Positions 1 through 6,075 of a DNA stretch of 6,112 nucleotides are shown in pieces. The notes beneath the pieces were generated by a model. It was not told the DNA's origin and did no database searches. It saw nothing but the letters and a program-made list of their open reading frames with translations. Within the stretch, counting starts at the first letter, position 1, and every line of letters starts with the position of its first letter. Origin of the DNA: an uncultured bacterium (GTDB lineage Bacteria > Cyanobacteriota > Vampirovibrionia > Gastranaerophilales > Gastranaerophilaceae); assembly GCA_900551965.1 (NCBI GenBank), contig URYF01000078.1, positions 1 through 6,112 on the forward strand, read 5' to 3'. The translations under genes and the position numbers were made by a program.

Positions 1-34
1 GGAGTATTCCAAGCCGCCGCTTTGTATAAATATA

Positions 35-724
35 TTATTCGATTATATTATATCCAGCTTTCACATGAACTTTACCATCAATATTCGGGACAATGGCAAT
101 CTCGTGCCCCTTTAACTTAGTATGAGAAACCTTTTTACCTGTCATCGGACTAATATAAGAATCTCTGCCAAACAAACCGGTCACGGTATTTCCATTTGGC
201 ATTTTATAATTTTGAACATCTACATAAGTACTGGTTATCGGCAACTGAGATTTCAAACCGGCCTTCCATTCGGAACGAGTATAATATGGAAAACTGTGTT
301 CATTATTATATTTTTTGACAGTCTGACCTAAAAAGTTATCATTGGAAACTCTATAATAGGCGTCATAATCCCGCCCGTCTTTAAACCGGCAGATGCTGAA
401 TTCTTTTCGAATACCGGGGTCAAAAGAAGTATTATACTGACTAAAGCGACGCTGATAATTTACATTTAGATTCTTTATTTCTGCATTGATACCGGTTTCA
501 GCGTTCTTTACAACAATTTTATGACCTGTAGACACGTATGGATTAAAATGTCCTCTGCAATCATTTTTTACAGGAGTTTTTGTTATAGTTTTAAACAAGC
601 TACCACCCTTATACGAACGGATAACCTCGGTACCGTCTTTACCCAGCTGCTTATAAACTTTAGTTCCACTTTTAGATGTTCCTATAAGCTTTCCAACACC
701 TTTTACAATTCCAAATAACCCCAT
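35..724 (-). CDS. Hypothetical protein, 229 aa, unknown function
   Basis: I do not recognise this family. The frame is intact from ATG (722-724) to TAA (35-37), with an AAAGGA Shine-Dalgarno site (minus strand, 732-737) 7 nt before the ATG, which supports both the start and a real gene. The first 16 residues (MGLFGIVKGVGKLIGT) alternate glycine/hydrophobic and lysine and could form a short amphipathic membrane- or protein-binding helix; there is no classical signal peptide and no long membrane segment. Residues 20-50 are basic and glycine-rich (KDGTEVIRSYKGG). The rest is rich in Tyr, Asn and Lys with only two cysteines (C56, C112), and looks like a soluble, beta-rich, basic protein. It is transcribed away from the yebC cluster, so the cluster gives no hint to its job. 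No catalytic motif was seen. Confidence 0.8.
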   Translation of the reverse strand: MGLFGIVKGVGKLIGTSKSGTKVYKQLGKDGTEVIRSYKGGSLFKTITKTPVKNDCRGHFNPYVSTGHKIVVKNAETGINAEIKNLNVNYQRRFSQYNTSFDPGIRKEFSICRFKDGRDYDAYYRVSNDNFLGQTVKKYNNEHSFPYYTRSEWKAGLKSQLPITSTYVDVQNYKMPNGNTVTGLFGRDSYISPMTGKKVSHTKLKGHEIAIVPNIDGKVHVKAGYNIIE

Positions 725-814
725 ACAAAAATCCTTTCGTTACTTTCTTTATTTCACCTATATATTCATATAAAGAAATTTTTAAGTATATTATTGCTCT
801 GATTTTACTATATA

Positions 815-827
815 TTACAAATTGTAA
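815..827. promoter_or_regulatory. 13-bp palindrome TTACAA-A-TTGTAA
   Basis: Two perfect 6-bp arms, TTACAA and TTGTAA, surround one central A, about 90 bp upstream of the minus-strand gene start. The size and symmetry fit a dimeric repressor operator. Palindromes of this length also occur by chance in such AT-rich sequence, and no clear promoter overlaps it, so a regulatory role is only a suggestion. Confidence 0.25.
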
Positions 828-878
828 ACTTAAAGTAACAAAAATCGGGAGTTATATACATGTTTCCACCAACATTAT

Positions 879-981
879 CGTCATTGTGAGAAAATCTATG
901 ATTTTCGAAGCAATCCTGTATCATTTTTTGGTTTGAATAAAATTATCAGGACTGCTTCGCTGTCGCTTGTTGTTACGTACG
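879..981. repeat. Decayed palindromic dispersed repeat (REP/MITE-like)
   Basis: The core is a 13-bp inverted repeat. CGAAGCAATCCTG (906-918) faces CAGGACTGCTTCG (947-959) across a 28-nt spacer, with one A/C mismatch that becomes a G-U wobble in minus-strand RNA. The left arm extends outward to CGTCATTGTGAG (879-890), with a small inner stem GAAAATC-TAT-GATTTTC (890-906). The right arm extends through GTCGCTTGTTGTTACG to about 981. The arms resemble the widely dispersed bacterial repeats built on CATTGCGAG...GAAGCAATCC, recognised from memory. Neither side has a T-run directly after the stem, so it is unlikely to be a terminator. The outer arms no longer match each other well, suggesting an old copy. 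Confidence 0.55.
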
Positions 982-1001
982 TTTTTTCATTTAGTGGAAT
1001 T

Positions 1002-1010
1002 TGGTATATA
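1002..1010 (+). promoter_or_regulatory. Candidate extended -10 for the yebC cluster
   Basis: TGGTATATA fits the extended -10 pattern (TG, one base, then a TATAAT-like hexamer) and would start transcription near 1017, giving a leader of about 75 nt. The only -35 candidate at normal spacing is a T-run (982-987). A better-looking TATAAT lies at 1073-1078, with TTGATA at 1048-1053 (19-bp spacer). It would start RNA inside the GAGGTG ribosome binding site, so it is less likely to drive normal translation. Both assignments are weak. Confidence 0.25.
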
Positions 1011-1092
1011 AGTGCCAAATAATCATCCTTGAAAATGAAACCCGTTTTTGATATCATCAATATTAAAGACAGTATAATAAGAGGTGTAAAAG

Positions 1093-1842
1093 ATGTCAGG
1101 ACACTCCAAATGGGCAACAATTAAACATAAAAAGGCTAAAACAGATTCTCAAAGAGCCGTAGTATTCCAGAAATATTCAAGAGAACTTATTGTAGCATCA
1201 AGGCTTGGCGGACCGGATCCTTCCGGAAACTTCCGTTTAAGAACAGCTATTGAAAAAGCTAAAGCTGCAGGTCTGCCAAATGATAATATTAAAAGAGCTA
1301 TTGATAAAGGAGCCGGCGCAGGCGGTGCTGACAGCTATGAAGAATTAACATACGAAGGTTACGCAGCAGGCGGTGTTGCTGTTGTATTAGAAGCTATGAC
1401 AGACAACAGAAACAGAACTGCCGGAGATGTTAGAAGTATTTTTACTAAATACAACGGAAATTTAGGTGAATCTAACTGTGTAAGCTGGATGTTTGACAGA
1501 AAAGGCAGTATCGAATTTGATACAGATGTCGATTTTGATAAATTATTTGAAGCTGCCATAAACCTTGATGCAGAAGACGTTACAGAAGATGAAGACTGTT
1601 ACAAAGTTATCACATCGGTTGAAAATTTCCAAACAGTTGTTGAAGGTCTTGAAAAAGAAGGCTTCAAAAGTACAGCTGCCGAATTAACAAGAATTCCGCA
1701 AAACAATATTGAAATAACAGATTTAAAAACTGCAACTTCTGTTATGAGATTAATCGACAGATTGGAAGAATTGGACGATGTTCAAAATGTTTACGCAAAC
1801 TGTGATATCCCTGATGAAATCGCAGAACAGGTTGAGGTTTAA
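1093..1842 (+). CDS. yebC: YebC/PmpR family protein (TACO1 homologue)
   Basis: This is a full-length YebC-family protein (249 aa; the family is usually about 240-250). The signature N-terminus MSGHSKWATIKHKKAKTD, then SGNFRLRTAIEKAKAAGLP (residues 44-62), GGVAVVLEAMTDNRNRTAGD (93-112) and NGNLGESNCVSWMF (121-134) are all present, matching the classical YebC/PmpR (type I) branch. The family forms a three-domain cytoplasmic protein with an acidic C-terminal part, as seen here. Members have been described as DNA-binding regulators (PmpR). Related proteins, including human mitochondrial TACO1, act in translation, helping ribosomes through difficult stretches such as proline runs. The start has GAGGTG (1081-1086) 6 nt upstream. 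It is the first gene of a tight cluster; its last codons also contain the ribosome binding site of the next gene. Confidence 0.96.
   Translation: MSGHSKWATIKHKKAKTDSQRAVVFQKYSRELIVASRLGGPDPSGNFRLRTAIEKAKAAGLPNDNIKRAIDKGAGAGGADSYEELTYEGYAAGGVAVVLEAMTDNRNRTAGDVRSIFTKYNGNLGESNCVSWMFDRKGSIEFDTDVDFDKLFEAAINLDAEDVTEDEDCYKVITSVENFQTVVEGLEKEGFKSTAAELTRIPQNNIEITDLKTATSVMRLIDRLEELDDVQNVYANCDIPDEIAEQVEV
1834..1837 (+). promoter_or_regulatory. Ribosome binding site fixing the TTG start
   Basis: GAGG lies inside the last codons of yebC, 7 nt before the TTG at 1845-1847. No ATG or GTG start exists in that frame near this point, and the first in-frame Met is far inside the protein. The site therefore supports the TTG start and suggests coupled translation with yebC. 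Confidence 0.6.
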
Positions 1843-1844
1843 AT

Positions 1845-3095
1845 TTGTTAACTAAAATAGAAAAACTTTCAAAAGTTCTTAATGAAAGCTACAGTGAAAA
1901 ATCACTGCTTAATTCGTTAAGGACTTTTTTTTCAGATAATTTTGAAATTGAAAATTTTTCTATCGACACAAATAACAAAATATATATAGATTCTCCAATT
2001 ATAGAAAAAGAATGTATAAAATACCCGATTTTTAAACATAAAAAAAGCATCGGATATTTGTGTTTTTCAAGTGATAGTGATGAACTTCGTGAATTTTTGC
2101 AAATAGCTTCTCCGTTTATATCACTAAAAGTTCAAAACATTATCCTGAGTGAAAAAATGCAAAAAAATATCAATTTTCACGAAACTATGAAAAATATTGC
2201 AAAAATCATTGAAACCCAGTACGAATTAAACTACGTAATACCAATTATCGGTGAAATGATTGACAAATTTTTTGAAGATTATCTGGTGTATATTTTCTTG
2301 AAAAATGAATTGACAGGGGTTAATGTTCTATCCTGGCCGACAGCTTGCAAAGACCCTAAAATACTTGATATTATAAATAATTTTGAAGAAAAAGTTTTCA
2401 CAGATGATAAAAAAACTCTTGCCCTTCCTCTTAAAAGCGAAGGAAAAGACGTCGGTATTCTTGTTGCAAAAAGCACAAATGAAAAAATTACAGAAAAAGA
2501 CATTGATTACTTAACCCAGTTAACATCACAAATTGCAACAACAATCAACAGAGCCAATGTTTACGCAGAAATATTAAAACACGCAACACTGGATGCTTTA
2601 ACAGGGTTTTACAATCGCAGACAACTTGAAGAACGTATCAAACAGGAAGTTTCAAATGCAAAACGTCAAAAGGCACCATTGTGCGGAATAATGACAGATA
2701 TAGACTTTTTCAAAGGAGTAAACGATACATACGGTCATGTGACAGGAGATTTAGTTCTAAAGACTATCGCTAAAGTCATAAGAGGTCAACTCAGAGAATA
2801 CGATATTGCCGGCAGATACGGCGGAGAAGAATTCTCAATTCTTCTTCCTTTTACAAAAATTGAAGAAGCACAAATGGTAGCAGAACGTCTTAGAAAAACA
2901 ATTGAAAATAAATCTATTGATATTTCAAAAACAAATCCGGAAAGTGACGTTAAAACAATAAAAGTAACAATGAGCCTTGGAATTTATGAAGTAAAAGATA
3001 CTGATAATGACGAGGACCTGCTCAAAAAAGCTGATAAAGCACTTTACGAAGCAAAAAATACAGGCAGAAATAAGGTAGTAGTTCACTATGAATAG
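1845..3095 (+). CDS. GAF-GGDEF diguanylate cyclase
   Basis: This 416-aa protein is predicted to make cyclic di-GMP from two GTP. The C-terminal GGDEF domain is complete: DALTGFYNRR (from D250), DIDFFKGVND with metal ligand D285 and substrate-binding N293 and D302, then GGEEF at 326-330. An RxxD inhibitory site (R317-D320) lies exactly five residues before GGEEF, as in PleD-type enzymes, so product feedback inhibition is expected. Residues about 110-240 look like a GAF sensor domain joined to the cyclase by a helix (about 230-249). Residues 10-100 look like a shorter, degenerate GAF-like unit. No transmembrane segment or signal peptide is seen, so the enzyme is cytoplasmic and its signal is unknown. 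The TTG start sits 2 nt after yebC, and the 3' end overlaps tsaE by 8 nt. Confidence 0.93.
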   Translation: MLTKIEKLSKVLNESYSEKSLLNSLRTFFSDNFEIENFSIDTNNKIYIDSPIIEKECIKYPIFKHKKSIGYLCFSSDSDELREFLQIASPFISLKVQNIILSEKMQKNINFHETMKNIAKIIETQYELNYVIPIIGEMIDKFFEDYLVYIFLKNELTGVNVLSWPTACKDPKILDIINNFEEKVFTDDKKTLALPLKSEGKDVGILVAKSTNEKITEKDIDYLTQLTSQIATTINRANVYAEILKHATLDALTGFYNRRQLEERIKQEVSNAKRQKAPLCGIMTDIDFFKGVNDTYGHVTGDLVLKTIAKVIRGQLREYDIAGRYGGEEFSILLPFTKIEEAQMVAERLRKTIENKSIDISKTNPESDVKTIKVTMSLGIYEVKDTDNDEDLLKKADKALYEAKNTGRNKVVVHYE

Positions 3096-3555
3096 ATATG
3101 AAAAAACATGTAAAAATTTGGAAGAAACTAAAGAACTTGCATATAAATTTGCAAAATTAATTGAAGATAACGGTTGTTTTATAAATTTATACGGAGAAAT
3201 CGGAGCCGGTAAAACCGCATTTGTAAAAGAAGCCGCTAGAGCCATAGGAATAACAGAAAAAGTTACAAGCCCGACTTTTGTTATCCTAAACGAATACCAC
3301 GGCGGCAAACTCCCGATGTATCATTTTGACTTATACAGACTTGAAGACGAAGGTGTTAAGACCATTACTGATGAACTTCGTGAATATTCTGAAGGCAGAC
3401 AAATAACCTTCGTTGAATGGGCTGAATTTTCTCAAGATGAATTCCCGTTCAATCATGTGAAAATCAATGTAACCTACGAAGATAACGATTATAGAAAATA
3501 TAGCTTTGAAGGTTTTGGAGATGAATGTATTAATATTATAAAAGGATTACAATAG
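3088..3555 (+). CDS. tsaE: tRNA t6A synthesis ATPase TsaE
   Basis: TsaE is the ATPase that works with TsaB and TsaD to make N6-threonylcarbamoyladenosine at position 37 of tRNAs reading ANN codons. The 155-aa length is normal for the family. Visible motifs are the Walker A loop GEIGAGKT (residues 36-43), the switch-like TSPTF (60-64), the Walker B-like YHFDLYRL (78-85, with D81) and the conserved VEWAE (109-113). The start ATG lies inside the end of the cyclase gene (8-nt overlap). The nearest Shine-Dalgarno-like AAGG (3072-3075) is 12 nt away, longer than ideal, so translational coupling to the upstream gene probably helps initiation. tsaB follows directly with a 1-nt overlap, the expected functional partner. 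Confidence 0.96.
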   Translation: MNRYEKTCKNLEETKELAYKFAKLIEDNGCFINLYGEIGAGKTAFVKEAARAIGITEKVTSPTFVILNEYHGGKLPMYHFDLYRLEDEGVKTITDELREYSEGRQITFVEWAEFSQDEFPFNHVKINVTYEDNDYRKYSFEGFGDECINIIKGLQ

Positions 3556-4199
3556 TGAAAATATTAGTATTTGATACCTGTTTAGACAAAATGTATGTCA
3601 CACTGGCCGAAGATAATAAAATTCTAACATCAAAAATAGTGACAAATCAGGATAATAAATATCATTCAGCATTTTTAATTTCAACAATCAAAGAAGTTTT
3701 AAACGAAAACGGATTAACTCCGCAAGATTTATCAGCTATCGGTACAAATGACGGACCCGGGAGCTTTACGGGTATAAGAGCCTGCACAACTGTTGCACGA
3801 ATGATGGCTCAGCAGCTAAATATACAAGCATGCGGAATATCTTCTCTTGAGATTTTATCTCACATCGGCGACAATCAGGATAAACCGGTTATGGTCGCGC
3901 TTGATGCAAGAAAAAATTCAGGGTATCTGTATTATGATGAAAAAATTCACGGTGCAGTTCAGCTTGAAGAAATAAAAAATCTGTTAGCAGAAAAAAAATA
4001 CTATCTTATAACAGATGATAAATTACAAAAGGAACTTGGCGGAACCTCATACCAGCAGAGTGAATACCCTCTGGGAGAAATTCTGGCAAGATTAACATTG
4101 GAAAAATTAAACAGACAAGAATGTAAATGGCAGGAACTTAAACCATTATATATTCAACCTCCGGGAGTAAATGTTTCAGTATTAAGCAAAAGCAATTAA
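3555..4199 (+). CDS. tsaB: t6A complex subunit TsaB (YeaZ family)
   Basis: TsaB is the non-catalytic ASKHA-fold partner that dimerises with TsaD and recruits TsaE for t6A37 formation. Family motifs are present: N-terminal ILVFDT (residues 3-8), H37 in the KYHS segment, GPGSFTGIR (67-75), GISSLE (94-99) and VALDARKNSGYLY in the middle. At 214 aa it is near the usual length of about 220-230. The GTG start overlaps the TAG of tsaE by one base (TAGTG), with AAAGGA (3541-3546) 8 nt upstream, so the two subunits are made together. The C-terminal KPLYIQPP is also typical of YeaZ proteins. The catalytic partner tsaD and the threonylcarbamoyl-AMP synthase tsaC are not in this window. Confidence 0.95.
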   Translation: MKILVFDTCLDKMYVTLAEDNKILTSKIVTNQDNKYHSAFLISTIKEVLNENGLTPQDLSAIGTNDGPGSFTGIRACTTVARMMAQQLNIQACGISSLEILSHIGDNQDKPVMVALDARKNSGYLYYDEKIHGAVQLEEIKNLLAEKKYYLITDDKLQKELGGTSYQQSEYPLGEILARLTLEKLNRQECKWQELKPLYIQPPGVNVSVLSKSN

Positions 4200-4249
4200 T
4201 CTTTACAATACTGATAACAAAAAAAAAATTCAGAAGTTTTATTAAACAC

Positions 4250-5674
4250 ATGGATATTGCAAAAATTCAAATTACAAATAGTAGAATAGGGTATAAAACA
4301 ATCAACAATGCAAAACCCCTGCAAACACGGTCATACATCAGCAATGTATGGCAAAGTAAAATCCCGCTTCATGATACTTTTTGTAAAACTTCAATAAATT
4401 CAGCAGAAAACATTACAGCTCCGCGCAGAAGTGTAAACTTTCTGGGCGGAGCTGCTTATATAAGCAGCGAATTTGAAACAAAATTTACAAAAACTTTTTT
4501 TAAAAAGTTATTAAGAGAAGGAATTTCTGATGCCTATTCTGATATCGTTTTGATTCCTAGAGAAAATGTTGATATTCTGAAAGCTCAAGGAGATTTAAAC
4601 AAAAAAAGTTCTGTTGCAATAAAAGCTTTAAAAGACTACAAAAATCAAATGTTTCCAATTGAAAAAGAAATTTTTTCAATACTTGAAACTTTGTCTAAAA
4701 AACATCCGGATTTAACATTACAAGAATTGTTAAAACTAAAATACCCAAAAGCTGAGCAGATTCTAATAAAAAAGCAAAGCAATATTTTGAATAAAATAAA
4801 CCTGATGATAAGAACCTTGCCCAGAAAAGAATATATAGAAACTCGAAAAGTTATTCAAAACTCTTTTGACAAAATATTTGAACCTGATCCTATTCCTGAA
4901 GAACGTTTCAGCAGAAAAATATTTTTAAATGAACTAAAAAATTTAAAAATATCCAATGCCAAACTTAAAAGCAAAATTATTAAAACAGCTAAAAAACTGC
5001 CACAATCCTCCGATTCAATTAACGCATTTATTGTCAAATATTCGCAGCCATACAAACTTCGCTATCAATATGAAACAGAAGAATATATCAGGATTACCAG
5101 AGATTCGGAAGAAATCGGTCTAAGGCTGCTGGAACCGTCTGTTGGAACGGATGATCATATCCACCCGCAGACAGCTTTCCGCAAAGAAAGTGAAGCACGT
5201 GAAAATGGGGACAAATCAGTTCAAGATTTAAGCACACTCAAAGTAACTATTCTAACAACAAAAAGAATGAATAACCTTAAAACAGATACCCCTATTGATA
5301 AATTTATAACTGATACAGATATTAATATACCGACATATATCCAAAAGCAAATATCTGATCTTACTAATATTGCAAACAAATGGACAGATTTAGGAAGAAC
5401 GCAAGATGCCGCAACCCTTGCAGATTATATAACAGTCCTTAAAAACGAATTTGATGCAAGATCTGAACTTGTAAGAATCAACCTGGAGGATTTTGAAGCC
5501 CAAATTCCTAGAATAAAAGAGAGAGCAGTAAAAACAGAAGAAAAACAAACCCAAAAACGATTGAAGAAAACAGGACACGCTGACAACAGCCATAAAGAAC
5601 ACTATATAGATAAAGACGGTAATATTGTCGAAAATAGAAAAGTTCAAAAACACATTTCAAGATTTAAGCGTTAA
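4250..5674 (+). CDS. Hypothetical protein, 474 aa, with cryptic HNH-like region
   Basis: I cannot assign this protein to a family. Residues 1-62 are polar and low-complexity and end in SVNFLGGAAY (62-70), a layout I associate with many uncharacterised Gastranaerophilales proteins. Residues 70-250 are Lys/Leu/Ile-rich and probably helical. At 300-307 TDDHIHPQ, then TTKRMNNLKTDTPIDKFI (336-353), resemble the order DHIxP...CxxCNxxKgD...eF of HNH nucleases. The CxxC zinc ligands are missing (the only Cys is C45) and the two parts are about 38 residues apart. Residues 365-440 look helical, possibly coiled-coil, and the tail is basic (ends RFKR). There is no signal peptide or membrane segment. The ATG lacks a clear Shine-Dalgarno; the 50-nt gap after tsaB carries a run of ten A (4219-4228) and no terminator, so read-through from the cluster is likely. 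Confidence 0.85.
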   Translation: MDIAKIQITNSRIGYKTINNAKPLQTRSYISNVWQSKIPLHDTFCKTSINSAENITAPRRSVNFLGGAAYISSEFETKFTKTFFKKLLREGISDAYSDIVLIPRENVDILKAQGDLNKKSSVAIKALKDYKNQMFPIEKEIFSILETLSKKHPDLTLQELLKLKYPKAEQILIKKQSNILNKINLMIRTLPRKEYIETRKVIQNSFDKIFEPDPIPEERFSRKIFLNELKNLKISNAKLKSKIIKTAKKLPQSSDSINAFIVKYSQPYKLRYQYETEEYIRITRDSEEIGLRLLEPSVGTDDHIHPQTAFRKESEARENGDKSVQDLSTLKVTILTTKRMNNLKTDTPIDKFITDTDINIPTYIQKQISDLTNIANKWTDLGRTQDAATLADYITVLKNEFDARSELVRINLEDFEAQIPRIKERAVKTEEKQTQKRLKKTGHADNSHKEHYIDKDGNIVENRKVQKHISRFKR

Positions 5675-5703
5675 ATTTCAAAACATACTTGCAAGAATTT
5701 CAA
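5654..5703. repeat. Three ATTTCAA repeats at 21-22 bp spacing
   Basis: ATTTCAA occurs at 5654-5660, 5675-5681 and 5697-5703, with start-to-start distances of 21 and 22 bp. The last two copies extend to the 10-mer AATTTCAAAA (5674-5683, 5696-5705). The spacing is about two helix turns, so the copies lie on the same face of the DNA. The third sits in the -35/-10 spacer of the zinc-ribbon promoter, the second just upstream of the -35, and the first in the last codons of the 474-aa gene. This could be a regulator binding array or chance in AT-rich DNA. Confidence 0.4.
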
Positions 5704-5716
5704 AATAGTGTATAAT
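5689..5716 (+). promoter_or_regulatory. Sigma-70-type promoter of the zinc-ribbon gene
   Basis: A perfect -10 TATAAT (5711-5716) has TTGCAA (5689-5694) 16 bp upstream as the -35. Transcription should start near 5723, giving a leader of about 50 nt before the ATG. The position in the 99-bp gap after the 474-aa gene suggests the small zinc-ribbon gene is transcribed independently. Confidence 0.65.
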
Positions 5717-5718
5717 GA

Positions 5719-5742
5719 AATGATAACCAATGGTTATTCATT
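5719..5742. promoter_or_regulatory. Inverted repeat at the predicted transcription start
   Basis: ATAACCA (5723-5729) and TGGTTAT (5731-5737) are perfect 7-bp arms around one central A. AATG (5719-5722) and CATT (5739-5742) extend the symmetry after one extra T (5738). It lies directly downstream of the -10, where a bound repressor would block initiation. In RNA it could form only a weak, AU-rich hairpin, so a DNA operator is the more natural reading. No regulator is identified. Confidence 0.45.
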
Positions 5743-5773
5743 AACCTAAAAGTACACAATCAGGAGAAAAACA

Positions 5774-6052
5774 ATGTACGAAGACGAAAAATTAGTATGT
5801 GAAGATTGCGGTAAAGAATTCATCTTCACAGCAGGCGAACAGGAATTTTATGCAGAAAAAGGGCTTGTAAACAAACCCAAAAGATGCCCTGACTGCCGCA
5901 AAGCCCGCAGACAAAACAACAGACGCGGACAAAGAAGAATGTATGACGCTGTTTGTTCAAAATGCGGTGTGCAAACTCAGGTTCCGTTCAAACCAATTCC
6001 AGGGAAAGAAGTCTATTGCAAAGATTGTTTCTCTGCTATCCATGCAGAATAA
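5774..6052 (+). CDS. Double zinc-ribbon protein (zf-trcl plus CxxC-x17-CxxC)
   Basis: This 92-aa protein carries two four-cysteine zinc sites. The first has C9/C12 and C38/C41 around the conserved FTAGEQEFYAEKG segment (18-30), which matches the probable zinc-ribbon family zf-trcl (Pfam PF13451, from memory). The second has C61/C64 and C82/C85, an exact CxxC-x17-CxxC spacing known as a small-protein domain, with VPFKP between the pairs. The linker RKARRQNNRRGQRR (42-55) has eight basic residues and suggests nucleic-acid binding, most likely RNA or ribosome-associated, but no function is established for the family. It has no signal peptide and should be cytoplasmic. Start: AGGAG (5762-5766) 7 nt before the ATG. 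Own promoter upstream and a terminator 24 nt after the stop make it a single-gene unit. Confidence 0.92.
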   Translation: MYEDEKLVCEDCGKEFIFTAGEQEFYAEKGLVNKPKRCPDCRKARRQNNRRGQRRMYDAVCSKCGVQTQVPFKPIPGKEVYCKDCFSAIHAE

Positions 6053-6075
6053 TTATATTTACATAGATTCAAAGA

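Larger units (their letters stand above)
725..1092. other. Divergent intergenic region, 368 bp
   Basis: This region separates the minus-strand hypothetical gene from yebC and must hold the promoters of both. It is very AT-rich near the minus-strand gene and less so in the middle, where a palindromic repeat element lies (about 879-981). A 13-bp palindrome (815-827) is flanked by a loose outer inverted repeat, TTTAAGT (781-787) and ACTTAAA (828-834). An open frame runs through 896-1120 on the minus strand, but it begins inside yebC, has no ribosome binding site and covers the repeat, so I do not call it a gene. I found no convincing sigma-70 promoter for the minus-strand gene. Confidence 0.6.

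Noticed and set aside
122..718. Plus-strand open frames opposite the 229-aa gene
   Set aside because: They are short, lack ribosome binding sites and are explained as shadows of the minus-strand gene.
906..959. Inverted repeat as a rho-independent terminator
   Set aside because: The loop is 28 nt and no T-run follows the stem on either strand; the T-run at 982-987 is 22 nt away. No gene on either strand ends just before it.
896..1120. Minus-strand open frame of 74 codons between the divergent genes
   Set aside because: It begins inside yebC, has no ribosome binding site, and its C-terminal part is the translation of the palindromic repeat, so it is not a credible gene.
4200..4249. Promoter or terminator in the gap after tsaB
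   Set aside because: TTTACA (4202-4207) has no matching -10 at normal distance, TATTAA (4240-4245) is too close to the ATG, and there is no hairpin next to the A-run.
2279..5653. Minus-strand open frames inside the cyclase, tsaE and 474-aa genes
   Set aside because: They lie antisense to strongly supported genes, have Phe/Ser/Leu-rich translations typical of reversed AT-rich codons, and lack start signals.
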